From: Taeniopygia guttata | Lineage: Eukaryota > Chordata > Aves > Passeriformes > Estrildidae | Assembly (NCBI RefSeq): GCF_048771995.1 | Contig: NC_133024.1 | Span: 115,527,001-115,591,000 of the forward strand | DNA: 64,000 nt | Direction: 5' to 3' | Shown: positions 37,995 to 49,464 of the stretch, in pieces | Numbering within the stretch: the stretch's first letter is position 1 | Layout: each line of letters begins with the position of its first letter | Program-made: the position numbers and the translations under genes | The notes under the pieces: model-generated | Told to the model about the DNA's origin: nothing | The model's database searches: none | What the model saw: the letters and a program-made list of their open reading frames with translations, nothing else

Positions 37995-38105
37995 AGCAAA
38001 GCTGTCCTGGAGCCAGGAGAAAAGCTGTCCTGGAGGCAGGAGAAAACCTCTCCTGGAGGCAGGAGAAAAGCTGTCCTCTCCTGGAGCCAGGAGCAAACCC
38101 CTCCT
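37995..38105. repeat. About 25 bp minisatellite, five copies
   Basis: Units built on GGAGCCAGGAGAAAAGCTGT alternate with GGAGGCAGGAGAAAACCTCT. Confidence 0.85.
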
Positions 38106-38339
38106 GCAGCCAGCACAGCTCCAGCCCTGCTGGTCCCCACCACATCCAGACCTGCCACCCTGGGGGCTGCTGAAGTGTTTGGGAGCCAGCCCAGGGACAC
38201 TGCCCGTGCTGCCACCATGCCCCTGGATGGCTGCAGGACAGGCTGAGACCCTCGCTGGGGCCAGCATCCCCCAGGGACCCCCACCTCCTTCCCCCACAGC
38301 CCTGAGATCCCCCGGCCCCTCCTGGGGGGCCTTCTCCCC

Positions 38340-38935
38340 TCGATTAAATTAGCAAATGAATGTCTCTGCATCAGCCAGAAACCTCATTAGCAACGATTTT
38401 AAACTTGTGTTTGCACAACTGATACCAATCACACAACATCAGAGCCAGCATCTGGCCAATCCCTGCAGGAGCACACAGAAAATGAGACCTATATTGGAGG
38501 GAGGTTTTGCAGTTGGCCAAAGTCCACCAGCAGCTGCTTTGCTTATGATTTATTAATTCGTTTGTGTGGCATAATGGGCTCTATATCACTATGCTCTGAA
38601 TATAAATATACTCGGGTTGCATCAAGCCTTGGGGTAACCTTTTTCAGGCTTGGGGTAACTTTATCGGCCCATGTGGATGCATCAGAAAATGAAAATCCAT
38701 GTCTCCACGGAAGCTGAATGCCCAAACAAGCACTGATTGCCGTTAATTACATTCCTGCCCTTTTTCACTTTATTGATCAAGTCTCATATTCACTTTGCCA
38801 TTATTTTATTTGAATCTAAAGGCAAATGAAGCTGTTTCAGATTTCTCTGATAATCCCATTTCTCTGTTAAATTTAAGCACACGAATTTAGGGTTTTCCTG
38901 GCTTAAGTGAGAAAATTTTCCTTTTTCCCCTAGTT
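38340..38935. other. AT-rich, non-repetitive island
   Basis: About 600 bases of low GC between GC-rich flanks, with an 11-base direct repeat CTTGGGGTAAC at 38628 and 38649. No coding sense and no known transposon; possible regulatory DNA, unproved. Confidence 0.35.
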
Positions 38936-39164
38936 TGGCTGAGCTGGAGCTACCTGAGGAAGGCTTGCTTGGCATCTGCACCAGGCAGCCAGTGAAAGAG
39001 AAGAGGGTGGGCAGAGACCAGAGACCACCACGGGTCTGGGGCAGGGCAGGGTGCAGGGAAAGGGGCTGGGGGCTGCCCTCCCTCCCTGCAGGGAGCAGCA
39101 GGACCCAGCTCCCAGCAGTGCCCCCATGCAGCACAGCACAGCGTCCCTCAGCTGCAGGAGCTGG

Positions 39165-39335
39165 GGGATTGTGGAATCACAGAATTACACGGGGTTTGGG
39201 CTGGGGGGGACCTTAAAGCATACTTCATTGCCACCCCTGCCATGGCAGGGACACCTCCCACTGCCCCAGGCTGCTCAGAGCCCCGTCCAGCCTGGCCTGG
39301 GCGCTGCAGGGGTGGGGACAGAGGCTCTCCGGGCA
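39165..39335 (-). mobile_element. CR1 LINE 3' fragment
   Basis: TTGTGGAATCACAGAATTAC starts the inverted tail. The body ends at GCCTGGGCGCTGCAGGGGTG. Confidence 0.85.
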
Positions 39336-39624
39336 GCCTGGACCAGGTGGGGCTGTAAGGAAAAGGCTCCAAGAGCAGCTGAATGAGCCCAGGGCTGCCT
39401 CAGGGGAGCTGGTTCACAGCCAGCACTGCTCCTGGCGCAGACACCTACCTCGTGGGACACCTTTTAACTGGGAATAGTAAATATTGGGCAGTTTGCTTCA
39501 TCAGGGTGCCCCTCCACTGTCGTGGCTCCTTCATCCTGGCTGGGCGCTGGCATTTCTGCTGCTGCAGCCTTTGAGACAGGAGCATCTCCTGCCTGCAGCT
39601 ACTGGAGCTAGAGCAAAGCCCAGA

Positions 39625-40200
39625 ACCAGAGCCACTGAAGCTGGAAAAGCCCTCTCAGCCCACAGAGTCCAACCATTCCCCAGCAGTGCCAAGGCCACCA
39701 ATGACCCATGTCCCCAAGTGTCACATCCACAGGGCTGTGAAATCCCTCCAGGGATGGGATCTCACTTCTGTCCCAGGGCTGGACAGCTCTTCTGGGAAAG
39801 AATTGTCCCAAAACCCACCCTGCCCCTGCCCTGGCCCAGCCTGGGGCCGTTCCCTCTCCTCCTGTCCCTGTTCCCTGGGAGCAGAGCCCGACCCCCCAGC
39901 TGTCCCCTCCTGGCAGGAGCTGTGCAGAGCCACAAGGTCCCCCTGAGCCTCCTTTGCTCCAGGCTCAGCCCCTTCCCAGCTCCCTCAGGAACTCTCCAGC
40001 CCCTTCCCAGCTCCCTCAGGAACTCTCCAGCCCCTTCCCAGCTCCCTCAGGAACTCTCCAGCCCCTTCCCAGCTCCCTCAGGAATTCTCCAGCCCCTTCC
40101 CAGCTCCCTCAGGAACTCTCCAGCCCCTTCCCAGCTCCCTCAGGAACTCTCCAGCCCCTTCCCAGCTCCGTTCCCTGCCCTGGACACGCTCCAGTAGATC
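39625..40200 (-). mobile_element. CR1 LINE fragment(s) with a seven-unit internal VNTR
   Basis: An older tail portion (CAACCATTCCCCAGCAGTGC, 39625-39790) is joined to the younger subtype body (GACCCCCCAGCTGTCCCCTC). At 39961-40165 the 31-base unit CTCCCTCAGGAACTCTCCAG... recurs about seven times. Confidence 0.85.
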
Positions 40201-40397
40201 CACTCTGGATATGAAAGGATTCAAAAGCCTGGAAAGGCTAGAACAGCAGTGCCAGGTCCCAGCCCTGTTCTGTCCTGCTGCCCCAGCTCAGAGTGCCCCG
40301 GGGCACTCAGGTGGGCAGGGGGCTGTGCTCACACCTGAGCTCTGGGGGAGGGCACAGGGGCCTCAGCAGGTCGTTTCCCTGGGTATTTCCTACAACT

Positions 40398-40440
40398 GCA
40401 CTAATGAAGTGTACTAATGAAGTGTACTAATGAAGTGCAC
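40398..40440. repeat. 13 bp tandem repeat, three copies
   Basis: TAATGAAGTGTAC repeated, the last unit reading GTGCAC. Confidence 0.85.
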
Positions 40441-41044
40441 TGACTGGAGGAGCCCTGCAGCCCCTCAGGCTGCCCCAAGGAACTCAGTGAGCCCTCACCA
40501 ACCCATCCCTCAGGGTCCTGCACCACAGCCGCTCCTGCACCGCTCATTCCCTGCCCCTGGACCCCAGAGACCCCGGGGCTGTGCCTGTGCCAGCCTGGGC
40601 TGGCAGGGACCTGCCCAGCAGCTGCGAGCTCTGCCCCTGCTCCTGCCCCACACTGGAAGTGCCCTCGGACCCAGAACTGTTTGAACTTTGTGGGAACCAC
40701 GGTGGAGGGGAAACTGGGAGCTCTGAGCTAGAGATCAGCAGACATTCCTGCTAAAAACCTCTTAAGTGGTTTTGTCCCCATTTCCGATTTTTTGGACCAC
40801 TAGAATTGGGCCAGCTAGGAACCTGCAGAGAGCCTCAGCAGGGAATTGCAGTCAGCAGCTTCCTGACTGCCACGACCCTTCAGGGAGCTGTTGGGACCTT
40901 TGGGAGCAGCAGGAATCTCTAATCCATGAGATCAAACCAGTCTCCCAAAACTTGCCCACGAAGGCTGAGTTATTGTCTCATTCCAGGCAAGGGGGTGGTG
41001 CTGTTTATTACCTGCCCGTCTGTGAAGTGCGGCTCTGTTGCAGT

Positions 41045-41490
41045 AACGTAGAGAAATCACCAAGAAAGGCTCGATAAAATCCAGCCTGCGCTCCTGGAAT
41101 CAGTGGCTGACCTTGTCAGAGCCAGCACTTCGCAGGTTCCCAAGTGGAAGCAATCCTGGTGTGAGCAGTTCGTTAGCATAACAATCTGCTCCCGGGTGGA
41201 AAACAACCAGCACCTGAATAAACTGTTTTTGCACCCTTAGACAGAGAAATGAAAACTACCTTTCACAAACAACTTTCCTTGCATGTACACACCGGGGGTG
41301 TGGGTGACCAATCAATACAGAATAACAACTTGTTATTAACCAATAAAGTAATTGGCAAAGAAGCTACTGACCGACTGGAGTCACCCACGAGGTCAGTAAA
41401 AATTATATAAAGTGAGTTACGTGAATAAAAAAGAGGCTTTTTCCACCATGAAAGAAATGGAGTCCGTGTGATTCATTCCCATAGGATTTT
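41045..41490 (+). mobile_element. Probable solo LTR of an endogenous retrovirus
   Basis: CCAAT boxes (GACCAATCA, AACCAATAAAG at about 41300-41345), a TATA box (TTATATAAAG, 41403-41412) and AATAAA (41424-41429) appear in the right order, followed by a U5-like end GTGATTCATTCCCA. No coding part flanks it. The 5' edge is uncertain. Confidence 0.6.
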
Positions 41491-41504
41491 ATTAAATTAA
41501 CATT

Positions 41505-41625
41505 TCACAGAATGATGGAATCATCCTGGTTCTCCCCCTGCCACGGGCAGGGACACCTTTCACCAGACCAGGCTGCTCCAAGCTCCATCCAGCCTGACCT
41601 GGAACACTTCCAGGGACGGGCATCC
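41505..41625 (-). mobile_element. CR1 LINE 3' end
   Basis: CACAGAATGATGGAATCATC tail followed by CCACGGGCAGGGACACCTTT. It lies just after the LTR. Confidence 0.8.
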
Positions 41626-41885
41626 CGACCCCCGAGCTCCCAGTGGGCTCCTCACCCCTCCCAGGTGGGCTCCACGCCGCTCAGGGGCACCGAGGGGACG
41701 CTCCCCTTCCCCATCCACCCCTCCCCAGGAGCTCTGTCCTGCCCTTTGCCGAAGCCAGGAGAGGAGAGCGAGAGCTGGAGCCAGGCTTGGCTGCTCGGAA
41801 TGAAGGAGAGTTTCCAAGCACCATGGTCTGCAGAGCAGTACAGCTGAGTGGAGAGGGGCACCTGCGAGCTGTGTCCGTGCTGAGA

Positions 41886-41918
<33 letters not shown>

Positions 41919-42139
41919 CAGCACAGCCATCCCCCCGGCAGCGTTCCCTTTCATACACAAGAGCCTGACCCACAGCCCAGGCTCCATCACCTCTCCAGCG
42001 CAGGCTCAGCTCCCCCTCTGTACAGAAACCTTCACTGGGGGCACAGGAGGGTTTCTCCATGACCTGCACTTATTTCCCAAAGATTTCTGAGGTTCCATTT
42101 ACTTCCTTCATGTGGTATCTGGGAAAAACACCAGTTAAA

Positions 42140-42240
42140 ATTACAGAATAATGGGATGGTGGAATGGTTGGGGTGGGGAGGGACCTTAAAAATCATCTCT
42201 TCTAACTCTGTGCCATAGGCAGGGAACCTTCCTCCTTCCC
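42140..42240 (-). mobile_element. CR1 LINE 3' end
   Basis: TTACAGAATAATGGGATGGT and GGTGGGGAGGGACCTTAAAA, truncated after TGCCATAGGCAGGGAA. Confidence 0.8.
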
Positions 42241-42625
42241 CTCCTTCCTACCAGGCAAAGATCCCTGTAATCCAAACACACTTACAAAAGCCATGAACTG
42301 AGCTAAAAACACAGTGGGTGTCTCCAGATTTGGAAAAAAAATATAAAGTGAAGGAGCTGTGGTTCCCACCTTTGTGAGTTATTAAGCTGACATTTTAACA
42401 CCTTGAAATATAAATCTCCCTGCTTGGCTGGCTAATGCCCCATTAGGCACGGGCCCCTGGCCAGGAATGGCCCAGCTGGTGATTCATTGACTTGGGGACA
42501 TTTCCCTGGGCAGTTTGCTCCTGACCTGGCTACCACATCTAGCCAAGGAGCAGAGCAGGAGTTCAAATCTGCCCCCTCCATTGCGCAAAACCATTCTGGG
42601 AAATCCCCAGGAACGGACAGATCCA
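42241..42625. other. No recognised gene
   Basis: Moderately AT-rich and non-repetitive. Confidence 0.4.
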
Positions 42626-42627
42626 CA

Positions 42628-42750
42628 GGGCCAGGGAGCCACAGAACAGTTTGGGCTGGAAAGGACCTTAAATCCCATCTCATCCCACCCCTGCCGTGGC
42701 AGGGACACCCTCCACTGCCCCAGGCTGCTGCAAGCCCCATGTATTGACAA
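42628..42750 (-). mobile_element. CR1 LINE 3' end
   Basis: GAGCCACAGAACAGTTTGGG, GGAAAGGACCTTAAATCCCA, then CCACCCCTGCCGTGGCAGGG. Confidence 0.82.
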
Positions 42751-44395
42751 ACCCAGGCAGCAGCTCAATTGTTCTTTGAGCTGCCCACAGCAACATGCTC
42801 TCCTGACACATTTTCCTTCTCACAGCTCCATCTCCTATCGAAAATTACATGGCTGCTCTGAACAAACACTCTTTTTTTTCCCCCTTTTTGCTAAGAAAGC
42901 CAACGCAAACATGAACGTTCTGAGGACATTAAAAAGCCCAGTGACACGAGCAGCTTTTGTACCAGCCCCGTTATCTCCGCTGCTAGACAAACAGCCTTTA
43001 ATGAACAGACTTTCATTTCCCCTGTGCCCGTCACACGGTGCCACCTTTGATCAAATCAGAGGAAAATAAAGAAAAGAAAAGAAGAAATGTGGTGCAAAAG
43101 TGAAAAACTTCTGGGGGGTTTGATCTGAAATCACGACTCTGCCTCTTCCCCTTTTCTTTTGAAGTCGTGGCAGCATTACTGGTGTGGCTGGAGCAGAGCT
43201 GGCTGGGTTGCTGGCTTGATCTCAGCTCCTGTGTAATGCAGGTCTGAGCACACCTGGTGTGCCCTGGGCTCCTGCCCTCCTCAGGAACACGGGGTTTGAC
43301 CAGCCCAGGCAGGATGGTTGCACAGCTGCCACCCTCAGTGGGGCACAGCATTTCCTGCAGCCAGATCCTGGCAGAGCCAGTCCCCGGGGCCACCATCCCT
43401 GCCATGAGACACCTCCGAGGTGTGCCCAGGTGTGCAGCAGTGCTCGCCCCAGCGTGGGCAGGTCTGAAAGAGCTTCGCAGCCCAGTCAGGCTGTGGGACT
43501 GGGAGTGCTGACTGCCCTCACATCAGGGCAAAGGCACATTCTGCAGAAATGGCTGCCCTGCTCCACCTCAGGAGTAGCATCAGGAGCACATCGGACCCTC
43601 CATGGGGGCTCACAGGTGACACAGGGCTGACCACCCCACTCCTGGCATTGCTGTGTGCAGCCTCCAGAAAGGGCTCCCTAACCACCCCAGCCAGAACTCT
43701 GCTCGCTGCCTGGGTGAGGCAGAGCTGTACTGGCCAAGGCAGAAAGCATCTCTGTGGGATGTGCTGGGGTAGGAAATCACTGTCCCTTTACACTGTCCTG
43801 TAAAGGCTTGAATTGCATTTGGGAGTCATGGTTTAAGGGAAATGTTTCCCTCAAACACAGGACAATAGAGCCTTTCCCAAGCTCTCAGGACACTTCAGCA
43901 GGGAATCCCCTTCAGCAGCAGGAAGTGCCAGGGTCCCTCAGCAATGAGGGCAGGAGGACAAACCCCTCTGTGCCATGGTGAGCAGTTGGTGCCATCCAGC
44001 CATGCTCAGTGCCATGCTTCGGTCTGGCAACCAACAAGGCGCTCATGGTCTGGGCACTGTCGGAAAGGCGAAGGAAGAGGCAGAGATGAAGCTGCAGGAC
44101 AGAAAACATGAGCTGTAGCAGTGACAGCGAGTCAGCAGGTCTAAGTGCCTTGCTGCTTCTCAGCTGAACCTACCCAGTCTCTGCCAATGAAGGAAGTTCA
44201 GGGGAGCAGCTCCAGGAGAAACCAGCAGCAGTGAAGATGCTGATGAGCCAAGCCCAGGTTTCCAGAGATCACACCGCCCTCCGCTTCCCTTCAAGGGAGA
44301 AGCTGAAGCTGAACCGCTTTCCCTTGGGCAAAGTGGTTCCTGCAGGCTAAGAAGAGCCGTGCTGCTCTCCGGAGCCCACCCCGCGTCCCCCTGCC
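42751..44395. other. No recognised gene
   Basis: AT-rich to about 43130 (including CCTTTGATCAAATC at 43043), GC-rich after. This is the region 3' of the olfactory receptor; no exon was recognised. Confidence 0.4.
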
Positions 44396-44398
44396 TGC

Positions 44399-45373
44399 TC
44401 AGCACACCCCACCCCAGCTGGGGCAGGGGCACTCCCCCGTGGGGCAGAGGAGGCGGATGACGCGCTCCCGGATCTGCCTGGTCCTCACCCCGTAGACAAT
44501 GGGGTTGAGCATGGGTGGCACCACCACGTAGAGGTTGGCCAGCAGGATGTGGACGTGGCTGGGGATCTGGTGGCCGAAGCGATGCGTGAGGAAGGAGAAG
44601 AAGGCCGGCACGTAGAACATGAGGATCACGCAGAGGTGGGAGCCGCAGGTGCTGAGGGTTTTGAGGCGAGCCTCGGGGGACGGGAGGCGGAACACGGCCC
44701 TGAGGATGAGCGCGTAGGAGACGGCGATCAGCACGACGTCCAGGCCCGAGGAGAGCAGCGCCGTGGTCAGCCCGTACCAGACGTTGGCCCTGATGTCGGC
44801 GCAGGCCAGGCGCGCGATGCCCATGTGCTCGCAGTAGGTGTGGGGCATCACGTTGTGCCCGCAGTAGGGCAGCCGCTTCAGCAGGAAGATGGGCGGGAAC
44901 ATGATGCAGAAGCCGCGGGCCACGGCGGCCGCGGCGATCTTGCCGATGGCCGAGGGGGTCAGGACGGACGCGTAGCGCAGCGGGTCGCACACGGCCACGT
45001 AGCGGTCGAAGGCCATGGCCAGCAGCACCGAGGACTCCACGATGAAGCTGAAATGGGTGAAGAACATCTGCGTGACGCAGGCGTCGAAGGAAATCTCCCT
45101 GGCGCTGAACCAGAAGATCGCCAGCATTTTGGGCACGGTGGTGGTGGACAGCAGGAGGTCAGACAGGGCCAGCATGGCCAGGAAGAGGTACATGGGCTCG
45201 TGCAGGCTGCGGTCCGTGGCGACGGCCAAGAGCAGCAGCAGGTTGCCGAGCACGGCGGTGAGGTACATCAGGCAGAAGGGGACAGAGATCCAGATGTGGG
45301 ACTCCTCCATGCCCGGGATGCCCGTCAGGACAAAGGTGATGGGGTCGAAGCTGCTCTCGTTGAGCTCGTACAT
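44399..45373 (-). CDS. Class I (OR52-like) olfactory receptor, intact
   Basis: An odorant-sensing seven-helix G-protein-coupled receptor of the olfactory sensory neuron membrane, coded in one exon of 324 residues. Landmarks: N-glycosylation site N5, [12 protein letters not shown] (19-30), GN in TM1 (43-44), [16 protein letters not shown] (57-72), C99, [10 protein letters not shown] with DRY at 123-125, HTYCEH in loop 2, SYALI in TM5, [13 protein letters not shown] at TM6 and NPIVYG in TM7. HTYCEH and IPG are typical of fish-like class I receptors, and the whole reads closest to OR52. An in-frame ATG lies 26 codons upstream (45451), but a splice acceptor (TTCTCCTTCCCGCAG) ends about 45414, between the two, so the ATG at 45373 is preferred. 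GC is unusually high for a receptor of this family. No frameshift or stop was seen. Confidence 0.92.
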   Translation of the reverse strand: MYELNESSFDPITFVLTGIPGMEESHIWISVPFCLMYLTAVLGNLLLLLAVATDRSLHEPMYLFLAMLALSDLLLSTTTVPKMLAIFWFSAREISFDACVTQMFFTHFSFIVESSVLLAMAFDRYVAVCDPLRYASVLTPSAIGKIAAAAVARGFCIMFPPIFLLKRLPYCGHNVMPHTYCEHMGIARLACADIRANVWYGLTTALLSSGLDVVLIAVSYALILRAVFRLPSPEARLKTLSTCGSHLCVILMFYVPAFFSFLTHRFGHQIPSHVHILLANLYVVVPPMLNPIVYGVRTRQIRERVIRLLCPTGECPCPSWGGVC

Positions 45374-45451
45374 GGTGCTCCCGTGCTCGGGGCCGGCCTG
45401 GCTCAGCTCTGCGGGAAGGAGAAGGGATAAACCAGCCCTGAGAGCCTGCAT

Positions 45452-46975
45452 TGGCCCATGACACCTGACAGATGCTGCAGATCAGGGCACAAGTGACAAG
45501 GCTTCTGCCTTCCACCCCAAGGGGTTCCCTCGCTGTGTTTGGAACAAAGGACCCTGTTCGTTCTGCCAGTCCTACAAAGTGTGTCTGGAAGGAAAACATC
45601 TCTGTTCTCCCACTGCTAAACGTGTCAGGCCTTTTCCCAGCTCTGCTCATCCACTGCCACAAAAACCTTGTAAAAGTCATAGAAATAGTCATAAAGTCGC
45701 CCTCAGCCTTGTCACAGTCAGTGGCTCCATCTGTGAGCACACACACAGAGCTGTGTCTGTGGTGGGACTCCAGGGACATGAAATGACACCGTTTCTCACC
45801 CTGCTCAGACCAAAGTTCCTTGTAAAACCCCAAATATAGGAATAAAACCTTCCCCAGTATCAATGCTGGGCAGTGTCTGGGATGTGACTGACATTCCACT
45901 GGCATCTCAGGGCTGTGGGCACCCATCACACTTCTCACCTGGAACCCCTGTAGGCACTGGAAGGGGCTCCAAGGTCACCTGGGCGCCTTCTCTGCTCCAG
46001 CCTGAGCAACCCCAGCTCTCCCAGCCTGGCTCTAGAGCAGAGGGAGCCCTTTCTTTCCCTGCCTTTTGCTTCATTCCTTTTCTACTCCTTCATGAAGAGG
46101 GGCAGAGACATGGTGGACTGCACAGAGCGATCCTTGGACAAAGAAGTTCTGGCCCAAAGCAGAAATACCCCCGAGAGACGCCCCAAATGCAGAGCTCTGT
46201 GCTGATGCTGGGCCCTGCCCGTTCTGAGCTCACTGTTCCCAGTTCCCGAAGCGCTGGGGCAGCCTGAGCTGGAGCTCCGTGCCCACCTGGGAGTTCTGTC
46301 CCGTGACTGATCCGCCTGAGGGGATCTGTGAAGATGTGAACAAGGCAGACCAGCCAAGCTGCAAATCCTCCACAAAAGCTTTGCCATGAGAAGGGCTTGA
46401 GGAGAAAGAGCACCACAGGACTGGCGGGTTTATGTGCTTCTCCCATCTTACCCCCAGCTCCCAATTTCCTGTGTAGGCTCCATCATACATTACAAAAAGC
46501 TCCAGGCCAGGGCTGGGATGGAGGAAAGGCAGCTGGATTCAGACCAGAGATAAACCTTCCCTGCTCGAAGCCTGATTGACTTTCAAGCAGCAGGTACCCA
46601 AGCCAGACGTGTTTGCATTTCTAAGTGCTTCCATTAAGGACTCTCAGCACCCTGAACCAAAAATCCACAGTTAAAACATGGCTCAGGACAGAAAAGGCCT
46701 TGAGCTCGTCACAAATATTTGTCCAGTCACCTCTCCCACTAGCAGACCCATCACCCAGGTGAATCAAGCCTGTGTGGGTCTAGAGCAGGGGATTAAATCT
46801 GCCTGGGAGCATCCCAGCTCCAACACCAGCCAGTGCTACCGTGTGGGCTACAAAGCAGCTCAGCACGGCTTTCCACCTCCACCTCCCAGAAACATGGAAT
46901 CTACTCCTCTCACACACACTGTGCTCCCCTTCAGCCTGCCAGCAGGATGCCCGCCCCACGCCCGCTCGGCACGCG
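45452..46975. other. Upstream of the olfactory receptor; no further exon assigned
   Basis: Contains a possible CR1 remnant at about 45930-46050 (GGAACCCCTGTAGGCACTGG to CAGCTCTCCCAGCCTGGCTC, minus). The 5' untranslated exon expected for the receptor could not be placed. Confidence 0.4.
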
Positions 46976-46984
46976 TGACTCACC

Positions 46985-47262
46985 GAGGGACGGGATCCGC
47001 ACCGGGACAGGACCCGCACCGGGACGGGATCCGCACCGGGACAGGATCCGCACCCGGGATAGGATCCGCACCGGGACGGGATCCGCACCCGGGACAGGAT
47101 CCGCACCGGGACAGGATCCGCACCGGGACGGGATCCGCACCGGGACCGGATCCGCACCGGGACGGGATCCGCACCGGGACAGGATCCGCACCGGGACAGG
47201 ACCCGCACCGGGACGGGATCCGCACCCGGGACAGGATCCGCACCGGGACGGGATCCGCGCCC
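46985..47262. repeat. 17 bp minisatellite (GGGACGGGATCCGCACC)n
   Basis: About 16 units, alternating GGGACAGG and GGGACGGG, each with a GGATCC site; a few have a CCCGGGA insertion. CpG-rich. Long open frames on both strands here are repeats. Confidence 0.94.
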
Positions 47263-47410
47263 CGGCCGGGCAGCCCGGAGCCCCCGGTGCTGCCGGGGCT
47301 GCGGCACCGACCCCTCCTCTCCTCTCCACGCCTCGCCAGGAGCATCGGCCCCTGCACCGGCGAGGCTTAAATCGCCGGTGCATTAACCATTAACAGCAGG
47401 TAACGCTCCC
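47240..47410. promoter_or_regulatory. Short CpG-rich segment after the 17 bp array
   Basis: CCCCGGCCGGGCAGCCCGGA to CACCGGCGAGGCTTAAATCG is CpG-dense and non-repetitive. It ends with two half-sites (ATTAACCATTAACAG) and a donor-like CAGGTAACG. It could be a small promoter, but no exon or protein was recognised. Confidence 0.25.
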
Positions 47411-47734
47411 GGTCAGGCATTTCCTGCTTTTCCAGCATTTGCATTGCAAGTGATTTTCTTCTCTCCTCGCAGTGCCGGACCCTGGGCCGGGTGGTGAAGA
47501 GCTGAGCAGGAGGGGGGCACAGCCCGAGCTCTCCTGGGATCCAGAGCACCATGGATGTCCGAGTTTTACCCGCAGCAGGTGAAAATTGTCCCGTTCCACT
47601 GCTGGAACCTCCCCAGGCAGCCTCCTCCAGCTGCCAGCCACCCCCAGCCATGGGCAGCGATCTACCATGGGGGTTATAATTATTGTGAGGCTCATTGACC
47701 AAATCAACAATCTCCAAATCATTATTAGGAAGGA

Positions 47735-47950
47735 ATTGTTCCCTGGCAGGGTGGGCAGGGCTGGGATGGAATTCCCAGAGCAGCTGTGGCTGCCCCTGGA
47801 TCCCTGGCAGTGCCCAAGGCCAGGTTGGACACTGGGGCTGGAGCAGCCTGGGACAGTGGGAGGTGTCCCTGCCATGGCAGGGGTGGCACTGGGTGGGATT
47901 TGGGGTCCCTCCAACCAAAAGCTTGCTGGGATTCTGGGATTCTGCGACCT
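47735..47950 (+). mobile_element. CR1 LINE 3' fragment
   Basis: GAATTGTTCCCTGGCAGGGT to GGGGTCCCTCCAACCAAAAG, ending GGATTCTGGGATTCTGCGAC. Confidence 0.9.
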
Positions 47951-49285
47951 CTAAGACCATCAAGTGCAAAAAGGATTGTCAGAAAGTCAATACTGAGTGT
48001 CCTGCCCCACCCAGCAACACCGATCTCAGTCCTGACCCCTCCTTCCCCGTCCCTCCTTCACCCCGGGACACATCGCCCTCCTCCCCCGAAGACACAGCTC
48101 CTGGAGCAACAAGGACTGGGAGGTTCTGGCTCTGCAGAAGGATCCTGGATCCAGGAGAGGCTCTGGCAAGGCACCATCGCTCCCGCAGCTGCTGTGGGAA
48201 CGTTCAACAGGAGCCTCGCAGTTACAGATACGGGTGTTGCCTCTGCTCTGCTGCCTCATGCATCTCAAATGCAGCACTGGGGTTGGTTCCCCCTGCTCGG
48301 GCTGCAGGAAGGTTTGGGTGATGCTGTGAGTGTCCGGGGAGGGAGCTGGGCTGGCTCCTGCGGCAGAGCCCAGCCCTGTGCCAGCACCAGGGCAGGAGCT
48401 GCACGGGATCCTCTCGGCTCAAAGCCGGACCCGGTGCCTCGGGGGTTTCTCCGGGCTCGGTGATTCTGACATCCCGTGGAGCAGAACGTGCTGCCCCTAT
48501 GCCCCCGTGGGGCTTGTGCAGGAGCTCCAGGCTCCCTTCCTGCCACAGGCTCTTCCCCTGGGCTGGTTTCGGGTGCCCCCTGCCCCAGACACCCCAGAGT
48601 GGCCCAGAGACACCCGCACACCCGCCCAGCGTGAGCCACAACCCCACAGCACGCCGGGGGTGCAGCACCCGGCCAGCCCCAGGGCTGGAGGGTGTCCCTG
48701 GGAGCAGGGACATGTGCGGGATGCCCCCCTGTCCCCGCAGCCGGGGCACACACGGGCACTCTCTAGGGCTGGCGTGAGGAACAGGAGCACGGATGGCTCC
48801 GGGGAAGCTCTGGGCTGTGCAGCAGAGAGGAGACACGGACAGCACCACGGGGATCCGAGTGGAGAAACGCTGAGACTTTGGGAGAGTGACCCCAGAGGTC
48901 CCTGTGAGGCAGGAAATGCCCCTGCAGCCAGGCAGAGCCACGGGACACCCGAGGACGTGGCATCATCCCCGGGGCTCCTGGAGGCTCACCCAGTGTGGGG
49001 CAGGCAGGTGACACCAGGGCCACCCCCTGAGGCCCTGGGCAGCCACTGCTGCGGAGGCTGGCTGGCTCCGGGTGGAGGAGATCCTGCAGCCTGGCACAGC
49101 AGGTCACATGGACACGAACCCCATCTTCCTTCAGGGCCTGGAGAATGCCTGAGGTGTGTCCCTGGTGTGTCCTGCTGTGTCCCTGCTGTGTCCTGGGGCA
49201 GCCCCTCACTGAGCCCCCCATCCCCTCGGGGTAAGGGGCATTGCACCATGGCTGGAGCAGGCTGTGGCCTCACAAAAGCTCTAAA
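47951..49285. other. GC-rich, no recognised gene
   Basis: An open frame of 362 codons (plus strand, 48330-49418) overlaps long frames on the minus strand and has no domain; it is read as a GC artefact. Confidence 0.4.
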
Positions 49286-49289
49286 GACA

Positions 49290-49425
49290 AGGACCCGAAG
49301 TGTCCCCGGCCAGGCTGACAGGGCTGGGGCAGCCCTGTCCCAGTGGAAGGTGTCCCTGCCCAGGCAAGGCACGGGACAGGATGAGCTTTGCTGTCCCTGC
49401 CAGGCCAGACCCTTCTGAGAGTCAC
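49290..49425 (+). mobile_element. Diverged CR1 3' end
   Basis: GTGTCCCCGGCCAGGCTGAC, GTGGAAGGTGTCCCTGCCCA and GAGAGTCACTG tail. Confidence 0.65.
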
Positions 49426-49464
49426 TGTGCCCGTCCCAGTGCTGAGGGATGCTGATCGCAGGCC

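Noticed and set aside
42560-42572. GAGTTCAAATCTG, resembling a tRNA T-arm
   Set aside because: Flanks do not fold into acceptor and anticodon arms.
43043-43056. CCTTTGATCAAATC, a near-perfect TCF/LEF site in both orientations
   Set aside because: A single short motif without conservation or a nearby target is expected by chance.
44549-45430. A 293-codon plus-strand frame
   Set aside because: It is the antisense of the intact olfactory receptor; high GC at third positions removes stops on the other strand.
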